NCBI RefSeq assembly: GCF_004514475.2
Contig: NZ_MYFO02000007.1
Location: forward strand, 206,358 to 270,357
Length of the DNA stretch: 64,000 nt
Reading direction: 5' to 3'
Origin: Paenibacillus athensensis
GTDB taxonomy: Bacteria; Bacillota; Bacilli; Paenibacillales; NBRC-103111
Every line of letters starts with the position of its first letter. The first letter of the stretch is position 1. The notes under the pieces were generated by a model. That model had not been told where the DNA came from, did no database searches, and saw only the letters and a program-made list of their open reading frames with translations. A program made the position numbers and the translations under genes. Below, piece by piece: positions 23,992 through 32,062 of this stretch.

Positions 23992-26103
23992 TTGCAATCA
24001 TTATGGTATTCCATCTATATGGAGGCGGAAATGGCCGGCATGCTGCTGCTGTTCGTCTTCGCCTGGATCGCCGGGGCGAAAGCCTCGGGACTACTCTACC
24101 AGCCAACCGGCAAAGCTATGCACCGCAAGGCCGGCAAACAGCTATTCTGGGCGGTGCTGATGCTGCTTCCGGGCGCGGCAGCAGAAGTAGCCATCGGCGG
24201 CATGACCGTTTCACTGCATCCGCTGCTCTGGCAGGATCGGCTGTATATCCATGCGCCGCTGACGCTGATCCCGCTGCTTGCCGTGGCGGGCTTGTCCATC
24301 CCCAAGCTGCTGAAGCTGCGCAAAGCCGCGCCGGAAGCGGCCCCGGACGCCGAGCTGCGCAGGCTTGCTGCCGATCCGGGGATGATCGTGCCGTTTCAAG
24401 CCGCGGCGCTGGGCGCGCTGACATCGTTTTATTTTGCTCTGAATACCCCGATACCGCTGCAGTGGAATAAAAGCTGGCCGGTGCTGATCTGTCTCGCCGC
24501 GATCGTGCTGCTGTGGGTTCGCCACGACTTGCGGCAGGGCGCCGCGAGCAAGACGAATGCCATCGTGCGACGCCGTCCTTGGCTGACGCTGAGCGTGTAC
24601 GCGATCATTGCCGCTGCGTTGGGTGCGGGCGCTTGGATCGCAGCGACTCAAGCGCAGGCACAAAGCAAGCTGCCGGCGGAGCTGAGCATGTCGGAGGGCG
24701 TGCCCGATTACGGCGGCGGCTCCATCGGAGCGGGAATGGCGGCGATGGCCGGCATGGAGGGCATGGAAGGCCACGACCACGCGCACATAGCCGACAGTGC
24801 CGACGCGACGCCGGTTACGGCGCTGACCGGGCCGCAGGAGGGAACGCCCGACCGGCGCTTCACGTTAACCGCGCAGAAGGCCTCCGTCAAGCTCAGCTCG
24901 GGCAAAACAGTCGAGGCCTGGACGTATAACGGCCAAATTCCCGGCCCTGAGCTGCGCGTCAAGCAAGGCGAGCTGGTCGAAGTTACGCTGACCAATCAGG
25001 ACATCGAGGACGGCGTGACGGTGCATTGGCACGGATTGGATGTGCCCAACGCCGAGGACGGCGTTGCCGGCGTGACGCAGGACGCGGTATTGCCGGGACA
25101 GACGTATACGTATCGTTTTATCGCCAATCAAACCGGAACCTATTGGTACCACTCGCATCAAAACTCTCAACAAGCCGTGCAAAAAGGGCTGTTCGGTACG
25201 CTGATCGTCGAACCGCGCGAAACCGATCCGGCCGTCAAGGATATTACGGTCATCACCCATATGTGGAATGGCAGGCTGGCCTTCGGCACTTCCGATACGA
25301 CCGAAGCGCTCAACATGATGCCCGGTACGCCGGTGCGCCTGCGCTTGATCAATACCGACGACTGGGTACGGCAGCGGTATTTGCTGACCGGAGCGCCGTT
25401 TCAGGTCACAGCGATCGACGGAACGGATGTCGCCGACCCGGCTTTGCTGGAAAATACCCGGCTGGAGCTGACGACCGGCGGCCGCTACGATATTGAATTT
25501 ACGATGCCTGATCATCCCGTTCTGCTCAGCCTTGCAAACGGCGGCAAGCTGGGCCTGCTGATGAATCCGAACGGCACAGGCTCGCTGCCGGAGGTACCCA
25601 GCCAGTCGGCGGTGTTCGACCCGGCCCGCTATGGAGCCAAGACGCAGACGCCTTTTGACCGGAACAGTAAGTTCGATCGCGAGTTCACGATGGTACTCGA
25701 CAACAAATTCGGCTTTTATAACGGCCAGTTCAATAACCTGTATACGATTAACGGCGAATTGTTCCCGAATACGCCCATGTTCATGGTGCGGGAGGGCGAT
25801 CTGGTCAAAACGACGATCATCAACCGCAGCGCCGTCGATCACCCGATGCATCTGCACGGCCATCACATGCTCGTGCTTACCCGCAACGGTCAGCCGGTTA
25901 GCGGTACCTGGTGGTCGGACACGCTGGACGTGCAGCCGGGCGACACGTTTGAGGTTGCTTTTCGCGCCGACAATCCGGGTTTGTGGATGGACCATTGCCA
26001 CAATTTGAGCCACGCAGCGGTGGGCATGTCGATGCATTTGATGTATGAAGGCGTCACGACGCCGTTTATGGTAGGGACGGAAACGGTCAATCACCCGGAA
26101 TAA
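23992..26103 (+). CDS. Membrane-anchored multicopper oxidase
   Basis: 703 residues from TTG 23992, seven bases after AGGAGG; the frame is open 57 codons further back but without a ribosome site. Residues 1-240 carry about six hydrophobic helices (MAGMLLLFVFAWIAGA, WPVLICLAAIVLLWV, SVYAIIAAALGAGAWIA). A Met/His-rich stretch (MAAMAGMEGMEGHDHAH, ~245-262) could bind copper. Three cupredoxin domains follow with HWHG (~344), YHSH (~385), HPMHLHGHH (~616) and HCHNLSH...M (~667), i.e. all four copper-binding motifs of types 1-3. Oxidation of Cu(I), Mn or phenolics are the options in the family. The N-terminal membrane domain is unusual and places the oxidase at the outer face. Confidence 0.92.
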   Translation: MQSLWYSIYMEAEMAGMLLLFVFAWIAGAKASGLLYQPTGKAMHRKAGKQLFWAVLMLLPGAAAEVAIGGMTVSLHPLLWQDRLYIHAPLTLIPLLAVAGLSIPKLLKLRKAAPEAAPDAELRRLAADPGMIVPFQAAALGALTSFYFALNTPIPLQWNKSWPVLICLAAIVLLWVRHDLRQGAASKTNAIVRRRPWLTLSVYAIIAAALGAGAWIAATQAQAQSKLPAELSMSEGVPDYGGGSIGAGMAAMAGMEGMEGHDHAHIADSADATPVTALTGPQEGTPDRRFTLTAQKASVKLSSGKTVEAWTYNGQIPGPELRVKQGELVEVTLTNQDIEDGVTVHWHGLDVPNAEDGVAGVTQDAVLPGQTYTYRFIANQTGTYWYHSHQNSQQAVQKGLFGTLIVEPRETDPAVKDITVITHMWNGRLAFGTSDTTEALNMMPGTPVRLRLINTDDWVRQRYLLTGAPFQVTAIDGTDVADPALLENTRLELTTGGRYDIEFTMPDHPVLLSLANGGKLGLLMNPNGTGSLPEVPSQSAVFDPARYGAKTQTPFDRNSKFDREFTMVLDNKFGFYNGQFNNLYTINGELFPNTPMFMVREGDLVKTTIINRSAVDHPMHLHGHHMLVLTRNGQPVSGTWWSDTLDVQPGDTFEVAFRADNPGLWMDHCHNLSHAAVGMSMHLMYEGVTTPFMVGTETVNHPE

Positions 26104-26120
26104 TATAAACCAATTGGACG

Positions 26121-26170
26121 AAAAAAGCTCCGCGCCGCCTCTTCCGCAGGCTGCCGGAGCTTTGGTTTTG
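26121..26170 (+). terminator. Terminator after the multicopper oxidase
   Basis: AAAGCTCCG (26124-26132) pairs with CGGAGCTTT (26155-26163), followed by GGTTTTGTT. Confidence 0.8.
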
Positions 26171-26378
26171 TTGCGCGGTGTAAGCCGCACGGCGAAAAGA
26201 CAGAGACGCCGTTATCCCCAGCGTCTTCCGCTTGCGGCGGCGCGAAGCAGCGGACCGCGCGCGACTTCCCGGAGCGCGGGCCAGCCTTACGCGGCCGCGT
26301 CAGACCCGTGCGGCCGCGCTCTACACGCGAGCGGCGCAGCGCGGTCGGTCTGTAACGCCGCGCCCCGCCAAGGCAGCT

Positions 26379-27506
26379 TTACGCCTCGCGCCACCACGCG
26401 GCATTCGGGTAATCGTGACCGTCCAGACGCACGATTTCGCCGATCCGCGGCGTGCAAATCGCTACGCCTCGCTCGACGGCAGCGCGCACCGCCCGCTCGA
26501 CCGGATCGGTCCAGCTGTGAAGCGCCAGGGAGAACGCGCCCCAATGAATCGGGATGAGCAGCTTGCCCCGCACATCGATATGGGCCTGGACGGTTTCCTC
26601 CGGCATCATGTGAATCGGCGCCCATCGTTCGTCGTACTGGCCGCATTCCATCAGCGTCAGATCAAACGGCCCATACCGCTCGCCGATCTCGGCGAAATGC
26701 GGGCCGTAGCCGCTGTCGCCGCTGAAAAACACCCGCGTCTGCCCATCGTCGATCACCCACGAGCACCACAGGTTGGCGTCGCGGTCGTTCAGGCTGCGGC
26801 CGGAGAAATGCCGGGCGGGCGTGCAAGCCAGCGCCAGCCCCTCCCATTCGAGCTCCTCGCCCCACTGGTGCTCGCTGATTCGCGCGGGCTCGACGCCCCA
26901 GCGCACCAAATGCGCGCCGACGCCAAGCGGCACGATAAAGCGCCCGACCTTATCCTTAATCCTGCGAATCGTGCCGTAATCCAGGTGGTCGTAATGGTCG
27001 TGCGAGAACAGCACGGCGTCGATGGGCGGCAGCTCGCCCGCGCTGATCGGCAGCCGCTCGCCGTACCGTCCGCCGCCAAAGGCGGGAAACGGCGACGGCG
27101 TCTTGCCCAGCATCGGGTCGAGCAGCAGCGTCTTGCCGCCGATCTGCAGTAGCAGCGCGGAATGCCCGAACCAGACCACGCGCGCCGCATCGCCCGGCTG
27201 CGCTGCTAGCTGCGCAGCCGTCAGCGTTTGCACAGCAAATGGCTTGGCCGGTTTGGTCCGCTTGCGGCTTTTGAACATCTCCGCCATGATACGGATGGAA
27301 TCCTTGAATCCCATCGATACCTGAGAAGGCAGCGTGTTGACAAATCGGCCGCCCCGGCTTCCCGCGGCTTCAAACTGCGGCGAGCGGCGCTTGGCCGCCA
27401 GCCGCGCCTCTGTCCGTCTGCCGTCGCCAAACGGCGGATACAAACGCAAAAACAAATAAAACCCGACAATCAACGCCGCTATCGTATCGGCAATCGCAAG
27501 CCACAC
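26379..27506 (-). CDS. Metallo-beta-lactamase-fold hydrolase, NAPE-PLD/UlaG-like
   Basis: 375 residues with GTG 27506 behind GGAGGA. An N-terminal hydrophobic helix (IADTIAALIVGFYLFLRL) probably anchors it. The beta-lactamase fold motifs are VWFGHSALLLQIGGKTLLLDPML, HDHYDHLD (metal site), PLGVGAHL, HFSGRSLND, FSGDSGYG and IPIHWGAF, which match the YjgK/RomA/NAPE-PLD-like group that hydrolyses phosphodiester or lactone bonds. No neighbour suggests a substrate. Confidence 0.88.
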   Translation of the reverse strand: MWLAIADTIAALIVGFYLFLRLYPPFGDGRRTEARLAAKRRSPQFEAAGSRGGRFVNTLPSQVSMGFKDSIRIMAEMFKSRKRTKPAKPFAVQTLTAAQLAAQPGDAARVVWFGHSALLLQIGGKTLLLDPMLGKTPSPFPAFGGGRYGERLPISAGELPPIDAVLFSHDHYDHLDYGTIRRIKDKVGRFIVPLGVGAHLVRWGVEPARISEHQWGEELEWEGLALACTPARHFSGRSLNDRDANLWCSWVIDDGQTRVFFSGDSGYGPHFAEIGERYGPFDLTLMECGQYDERWAPIHMMPEETVQAHIDVRGKLLIPIHWGAFSLALHSWTDPVERAVRAAVERGVAICTPRIGEIVRLDGHDYPNAAWWREA

Positions 27507-27728
27507 CGAAATTCCTCCGTTCGCCGGGCAGCCGCCTCATGCAGCGGCTCCCGTGTGATGATATCCCTCTCATCATACGCTTGCCGGTTACGGGATTCAA
27601 ATTTCGCACGCCAGCCGGACCACGCGGGCTGCCCTCACATCATCGGCTGCCTGGCTCCAGCTGCCTGATTCCATCCAGTCCGCAGATTACGCGCAACCTC
27701 TGAAGCGCGGCTCCGACCGCCAGCAGCT

Positions 27729-28151
27729 TCAAGCTTCCCGGCGCAAGCCCGCTTCCCGCCAGAGGCCCGGCTCCTCCGTCCCGGCCGCTACCTGCAGCGC
27801 GCCCATGCCGCGAATCAGCTGCGCGTGATGTACGGCTTCGGGCTGCAAATACGCGAGCATCGCTTCCAGCGCCTGCCGCGGATCAACCGTCTCGCCGCAG
27901 GTGTAGCAATCGAGCGCGGCGAAGCCTTTTTCCGGGTACGTATGAATTGATAAATGGCTTTCCGACAGCAGAACCAATACCGTCACGCCCTGCGGCTCAA
28001 ACTGCTTGCCCTGCACCGACAGAATCGTCGCCCCGCTTCCCTCGGCAGCCTGCACCATCCGGCGGGTCAGCTCGTTCACTTCGTTCAGCCGGTCGAACTC
28101 AATGCCCCACGCATCCAACGCCACATGGCGTCCATATGTCGAATATTCCAT
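27729..28151 (-). CDS. speD: S-adenosylmethionine decarboxylase proenzyme
   Basis: 140 residues. Class 1B SpeD: the self-cleavage site SESHLSIHTYPEKGFAALD lies at residues 63-81, with Ser65 expected to become the pyruvoyl group, His70 for processing and Cys85 (YTCG) as proton donor. It makes decarboxylated SAM, the aminopropyl donor for spermidine. The C-terminal ~12 residues are a poorly conserved extension. It starts six bases after the nitrilase gene and is the last gene of a three-gene operon. No spermidine synthase gene is in the window. Confidence 0.93.
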   Translation of the reverse strand: MEYSTYGRHVALDAWGIEFDRLNEVNELTRRMVQAAEGSGATILSVQGKQFEPQGVTVLVLLSESHLSIHTYPEKGFAALDCYTCGETVDPRQALEAMLAYLQPEAVHHAQLIRGMGALQVAAGTEEPGLWREAGLRREA

Positions 28152-28157
28152 GAACCT

Positions 28158-29048
28158 TCAGCTCTCCTTGATCAAAATGTGGCGCGATTGCTGCTCGTAT
28201 AGCTGCGGCCTGCGGTTGTACAACGGAGCCACCGCACCATACATCCGGTTAAACCGCAAGGCGGTGTAATCGATGTCCGCTTCGACCAGCATGTCCCGCT
28301 GCGGCTCGCCTGCAGCCAGCACGCCCGCTTCGTTGAACGGCGCGTCGCACGGCGCGAATATGGCTGCTTGACAGTAGCCGCGATCGACCTGCGGACGCTC
28401 CTGCGGCAGTTGGCCGGTCATGCCGCTCAGCGCCACGAACAGCTGATTCTCCACCGCCCGCGCCTGACAGCAGTAGCGAACCCGATGGTAGCCGAAGGCG
28501 CTGTCCGTATAAGACGGGCACAGTAGCAGCTCGGCCCCGCGCAGCGCCGCTGCACGCGCCAGCTCGGGAAACTCCATATCATAGCAGGTGAGAATCGAAA
28601 GCGGGCCCCAAGCGGTTGCAAACACATGCAGCTCCTCTCCAGCGGTCAGCGGCCAGCGCGTCGCTTCCTCCGGCGTCAAATGCAGCTTGCTCTGGCGATC
28701 GACGCGGCCGTCCGGGCTGAACAGAAACGCTTCGTTGACGAACCCTCCGGACGAACCTCGGCAAATGTGCGTTCCTCCCAGAATGCCCAGTCCGGTCTCA
28801 CGGCTGATCTGGCGGAAAAAAGCCACATACTGCTCCGTCAGCCCGTCCAGATAGCGGCACGCTTCCTCGTGCGTCATGACCGGCTGCAGGCTCAGCAGAT
28901 GAGCGGTCATGTATTCCGGCAGCAGCAGCAGCTGCACCCCGCGCTCTGCCGCGTAGCGGATGCGGCTGCGCAGTCCCGCCCAAAAATCCGCTTCGCTGCG
29001 CAGCCGGCCGAGCCCGTACTGGGCGGCGGCAATAGTTATTGGCTTCAT
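28158..29048 (-). CDS. Carbon-nitrogen hydrolase (nitrilase superfamily)
   Basis: 296 residues with GGGGGAG before ATG 29048. The catalytic triad is complete: Glu45 (LLLPEY), Lys121 (SKLHLTPEE) and Cys155 (LTCYDMEFPE). It is most like the C-terminal domain of the gene just upstream, from which it may derive. Members of the superfamily hydrolyse nitriles, amides or N-carbamoyl compounds, including N-carbamoylputrescine in polyamine synthesis. The linked speD makes a polyamine-related amidase the best guess, but that is inference. Confidence 0.88.
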   Translation of the reverse strand: MKPITIAAAQYGLGRLRSEADFWAGLRSRIRYAAERGVQLLLLPEYMTAHLLSLQPVMTHEEACRYLDGLTEQYVAFFRQISRETGLGILGGTHICRGSSGGFVNEAFLFSPDGRVDRQSKLHLTPEEATRWPLTAGEELHVFATAWGPLSILTCYDMEFPELARAAALRGAELLLCPSYTDSAFGYHRVRYCCQARAVENQLFVALSGMTGQLPQERPQVDRGYCQAAIFAPCDAPFNEAGVLAAGEPQRDMLVEADIDYTALRFNRMYGAVAPLYNRRPQLYEQQSRHILIKES

Positions 29049-29087
29049 CTCGATGGCTCCCCCGGTTTCCGCATAGCCCGCCCCTGA

Positions 29088-30626
29088 TCAGGAGCGGATT
29101 TGCAGCGAATAAATGTCTGTCCGCCGATCACGGAACGACAGCACGTCCTGCGTTTTGCGATAGCGGTTCAAGGTCTCCATGTCGACCTCGACCATGATCA
29201 CTGTCTCTGTATTTTCACTGCATTCTCCCGCAACCCCGTCGCGCGAAAACGAAAAATCGGCCGGCGTATACACGCCCGACTGCGCATATTGAATGTCCAC
29301 GTTATCAACATGTGTCAGGTTGCCGACCGTGCCCGAGGTGACTACGAACAGCTGGTTTTCAATCGCGCGGGCTTGCGCGCAATATTTGACGCGAAGGTAC
29401 GTCTGCCGGTCCTCGGCGCAAAACGGCACGAACACCATCTGCGCCCCCTCCTCGGCCACAATTCGCGAAATTTCCGGATATTCGATATCGCTGCTGAGCT
29501 GAATCGAAATTTTACCGCAATCCGTATCGAAAACCTCCAGCCGCGAGCCGCCGTTAATCCCCCACCATTTGCGTTCGTTCGGCGAAATGTGCAGCTTGTA
29601 TTGCCGGGCAATCGTGCCGTCGCGGCGGAACAAGTGGGCCACGTTGTAGATCCGGTTATTTTGCTCGATGAAATGCGAGCCCCCGATGATATTGACGTTG
29701 TATTTGACCGCCAGATCGGAGAACAGCTCCACGTACTGGGGCGTGAACGTCGTCAGCTTGCGGACGGCCAGGCTCGGCGAGCGCTCCTCCAAGAAGCTGA
29801 GCAGCTGGGTGGTTACATTTTCCGGGAATACGGCAAAATCGGATTTGTAATCCGAGGCCACATCGACGTAATGCTCGCATTGCGTGGCGAATTCGTCGAA
29901 GGAGTCAATTTTTTTCATCATGTACTGGATGACGCAAATGCGCACGGGAAAGCTGAGCTTGTAGTGGATTTTGCTGAATTTGGGCTTGTATTCGATGTTG
30001 TTCCACTCCAGCAGGGCGGCGTAGTTCATGGAGTCCTCGTCGTCGGGCAAATAGTTCGTGATGATCCGCTTGAGCGTGAACCCGTTCATCATCTGGAACG
30101 TCAGCACCGGGTCGTAGATGTTTTGCTGCAGCACTTCCTCGGCGTATTCGCGCGGGGACATGCGGTCGTTGTATTTATGATAGCCGGGAATGCGGCCCCC
30201 GACGATAATGCTGCGCAGGTTGAGCTGCTCGGCCAGCCGTTTGCGGGCTTCGTAGAGCCTGCGGCCGATTTTCATGCGTCGAAAGTCCGGGTGAACCATG
30301 ACCTCCATCCCGTACAAGCTTTCGCCGCGCGGATTGTGGTTGCGGATGTAGCCTTGATCGGTAATTTCGGAATACGTGTGCTGTTCCAGATAATCGTCAA
30401 AATTGACGATCAGGCTGGAGCAGGAGCCAATGATCTGCCCGTCGAGCTCGACGCAAATTTGCCCCTCCGGAAAAATGCGGATGTGGCTTTCCAGCTGACC
30501 GAGCGTCCACGGCTTCATATTGGGAAAGCATACATGCTGCAGCTGGATGATTTGCCCGAAATCCTTCCGCTCGATGGTGCGGATGAGCACCTTTTTCTCG
30601 AATTGCGTTATGGAATCTGCTGTCAT
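29088..30626 (-). CDS. GNAT acetyltransferase fused to a nitrilase-fold domain lacking the catalytic Cys
   Basis: 512 residues from ATG 30626 behind AAAGAGG; it has the architecture of B. subtilis YhcX. Residues ~12-170 are a GNAT fold (VLIRTIERKDFGQIIQL, GMEVMVHPDFRRMKIGRRLY as acetyl-CoA loop). Residues ~235-505 are a nitrilase fold with Glu (~266, FPENVT) and Lys (~343, YKLHIS) present. At the nucleophile position the sequence is QLSSDIEYPE, with Ser378 where the sister gene has Cys (TCYDMEFPE). The codon is AGC. It may be a binding or regulatory domain, or a Ser variant. It is the first gene of the operon with nitrilase and speD. Confidence 0.88.
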   Translation of the reverse strand: MTADSITQFEKKVLIRTIERKDFGQIIQLQHVCFPNMKPWTLGQLESHIRIFPEGQICVELDGQIIGSCSSLIVNFDDYLEQHTYSEITDQGYIRNHNPRGESLYGMEVMVHPDFRRMKIGRRLYEARKRLAEQLNLRSIIVGGRIPGYHKYNDRMSPREYAEEVLQQNIYDPVLTFQMMNGFTLKRIITNYLPDDEDSMNYAALLEWNNIEYKPKFSKIHYKLSFPVRICVIQYMMKKIDSFDEFATQCEHYVDVASDYKSDFAVFPENVTTQLLSFLEERSPSLAVRKLTTFTPQYVELFSDLAVKYNVNIIGGSHFIEQNNRIYNVAHLFRRDGTIARQYKLHISPNERKWWGINGGSRLEVFDTDCGKISIQLSSDIEYPEISRIVAEEGAQMVFVPFCAEDRQTYLRVKYCAQARAIENQLFVVTSGTVGNLTHVDNVDIQYAQSGVYTPADFSFSRDGVAGECSENTETVIMVEVDMETLNRYRKTQDVLSFRDRRTDIYSLQIRS

Positions 30627-30681
30627 AATCACGCCTCTTTTTGCCCGTTTATATCCATCATACCGTCGGAAGCGCAGCGCC

Positions 30682-30710
30682 ATATTAAGCTGTTGTAAAT
30701 CGTGTGTAAA
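30682..30710 (-). promoter_or_regulatory. Promoter of the GNAT-nitrilase/nitrilase/speD operon
   Basis: On the minus strand TTTACA (30705-30710) and TAATAT (30682-30687) are separated by 17 bases, upstream of AAAGAGG and ATG 30626. Confidence 0.65.
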
Positions 30711-30784
30711 ATTTGCGGGGGCTGCGGGCACGGCGTCAATCTGAGGGCATGAGACCGGATGGCGGCACGACGAAAATCTGGGGG

Positions 30785-30914
30785 GCCTGCGGGGGAATGC
30801 GATTACGGCGACAATCTGCTGAGCCTGCGAGGGAATGCGATTACGGCGACAATCTGCTGGGCCTGCGAGGGAATGCGATTACGGCGACAATCTGCTGAGC
30901 CTGCGAGGGAATGC
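30785..30914. repeat. 38-bp tandem repeat, three full copies plus a partial one
   Basis: The unit begins GCCTGCGAGGGAATGCGATT and continues ACGGCGACAATCTGCTGA; copies start at 30785, 30823, 30861 and 30899, the last one breaking off after the first 16 bases. A degenerate copy can be seen just before (from about 30747). Copies differ at only one or two bases. Because 38 is not a multiple of three, every frame changes between copies, so it is not a conserved coding repeat. It lies between an operon promoter and a terminator. Confidence 0.85.
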
Positions 30915-30923
30915 AGTCATGAC

Positions 30924-30948
30924 AAAAAAGCGTCCCTCGGCGGGACGC
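30924..30948 (-). terminator. Terminator after the DUF1697 gene
   Basis: On the minus strand GCGTCCC-GCCGA-GGGACGC followed by TTTTTT. Confidence 0.85.
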
Positions 30949-31062
30949 CTGTGCGTCAGGGTTGATCTGACGGCTGTAGGCCGGCAAAGCTGCTGCGCGT
31001 CGCAGGTAAAGACGAAGGCAAGGCGTGCAGCTACGAGCCCAATTACATATGCTGGAAGACCG

Positions 31063-31605
31063 TTATTCCTGCATGGCCCGGATCATGGCCTCCAGCTTGA
31101 GCATCGTTTTCCAGTTGCGGGCCGTCGCCGGAAGCGGGATTTTGGCCACATGCGCTCCCAGCTTGGAATCCAAGGTTCTCTGGCGGTACAGCTGGTACAC
31201 CTCACGCCCGACAATCGTATATTCGTCAACGGCGCTTTCCCATGCGGGCAGCCGCTCCAGCTGCGCCTGCGACGGCAGCTCGCTCAGCATCGACACATGA
31301 ATGCTTTCTCCCTCTTTCAGCGCCTCAAACGCATACGGGCAATGGGCCATAATGGCCGCAAACTCCTCGGCCGTGCGTACCATCACGGAAATCTTCAGGC
31401 CAAAATCAGCCTGAATCCGTTCGCGAATCTGTTCCTCCAGCTCCTGCGGGCCGGCAGCCGCTTCAAAAACGATGTTCCCGCTCTGAATATACGTCTGCAC
31501 GCGCTGCAGTCCCATTGCCTCCAGCGCCTTTCTCAGCTCGGCCATCTTGATAATGTTATGACCGCTTACATTAATGCCGCGCAGCAGCGCCACATGAATC
31601 GTCAT
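31063..31605 (-). CDS. DUF1697-family protein
   Basis: 180 residues from ATG 31605, a short distance after GGCGGGAG. The N-terminus TIHVALLRGINVSGHNIIKMAELRKALEAMGL is the DUF1697 signature (key residues ALLRGINV, K, L, G), followed by VQTYIQSGNIVF and a C-terminal RNWKTMLKL. The family is widespread and structurally known but has no assigned function. A ~169-bp palindromic element sits 22 bases upstream of the start, inside the likely leader. Confidence 0.88.
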   Translation of the reverse strand: MTIHVALLRGINVSGHNIIKMAELRKALEAMGLQRVQTYIQSGNIVFEAAAGPQELEEQIRERIQADFGLKISVMVRTAEEFAAIMAHCPYAFEALKEGESIHVSMLSELPSQAQLERLPAWESAVDEYTIVGREVYQLYRQRTLDSKLGAHVAKIPLPATARNWKTMLKLEAMIRAMQE

Positions 31606-31627
31606 CAGGCTCCCGCCTCTCATTTAG

Positions 31628-31796
31628 AAGTGTGGTGAACAACCAGTGTCCGCCGGTCGATAGCGGCTTGCACTCGCTACTGTAGCCGGATTTTTCGATG
31701 GAATGACCTTTTTGGGGTGAAAATCTGTCTACAAAGGCGACCGCTGACGCTGTTCCAACTCCCTATCGACTCTCCGGCCACTTTTTCACCACACTT
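31628..31796. repeat. Dispersed ~170-bp palindromic element, copy A
   Basis: The element has perfect 12-bp terminal inverted repeats, AAGTGTGGTGAA and TTCACCACACTT, then further pairing blocks AGTG/CACT, CCGG/CCGG and TCGATAG/CTATCGA, so it can fold into one long hairpin. A second copy, inverted, lies at 59184-59354; by hand alignment about 22 of ~170 positions differ. No protein is encoded. It looks like a MITE or a structured RNA element. Confidence 0.8.
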
Positions 31797-32062
31797 TTAG
31801 GAATATAGTTTTATTATAGGCTTTTACCGGCCAAAAAGCGAACGTGCTTTCGGCATCCGCCGCACGCAGACCGTGCGGGGCGATCAGCAGACGGCAGGCT
31901 GCCACCACTGGCAGCGGGACGGGCGGACAGACGAGCGCCCTCTGCAGACCGTCCGATGGCTGTCAACCGACTGTCCGCAGCAGCGGAACGATTGGCCTCC
32001 CTGCTTGGGCGCTGATAGGGCCGCGGCCGCTCTGTTTACAGGCCATTTTGGGCGAGGCCGCT
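31797..32062. other. Intergenic stretch without recognisable feature
   Basis: Between copy A of the palindromic element and the end of the ECF sigma gene I see no convincing gene, promoter or clear terminator. Both ends belong to minus-strand units. Confidence 0.5.

Noticed and set aside
30785..30914. The 38-bp array as a CRISPR
   Set aside because: The whole unit including any would-be spacer is repeated; there are no unique spacers and no cas genes.
31628..31796. The dispersed element as a full insertion sequence
   Set aside because: No transposase frame fits within 170 bp; at most it is a non-autonomous derivative.
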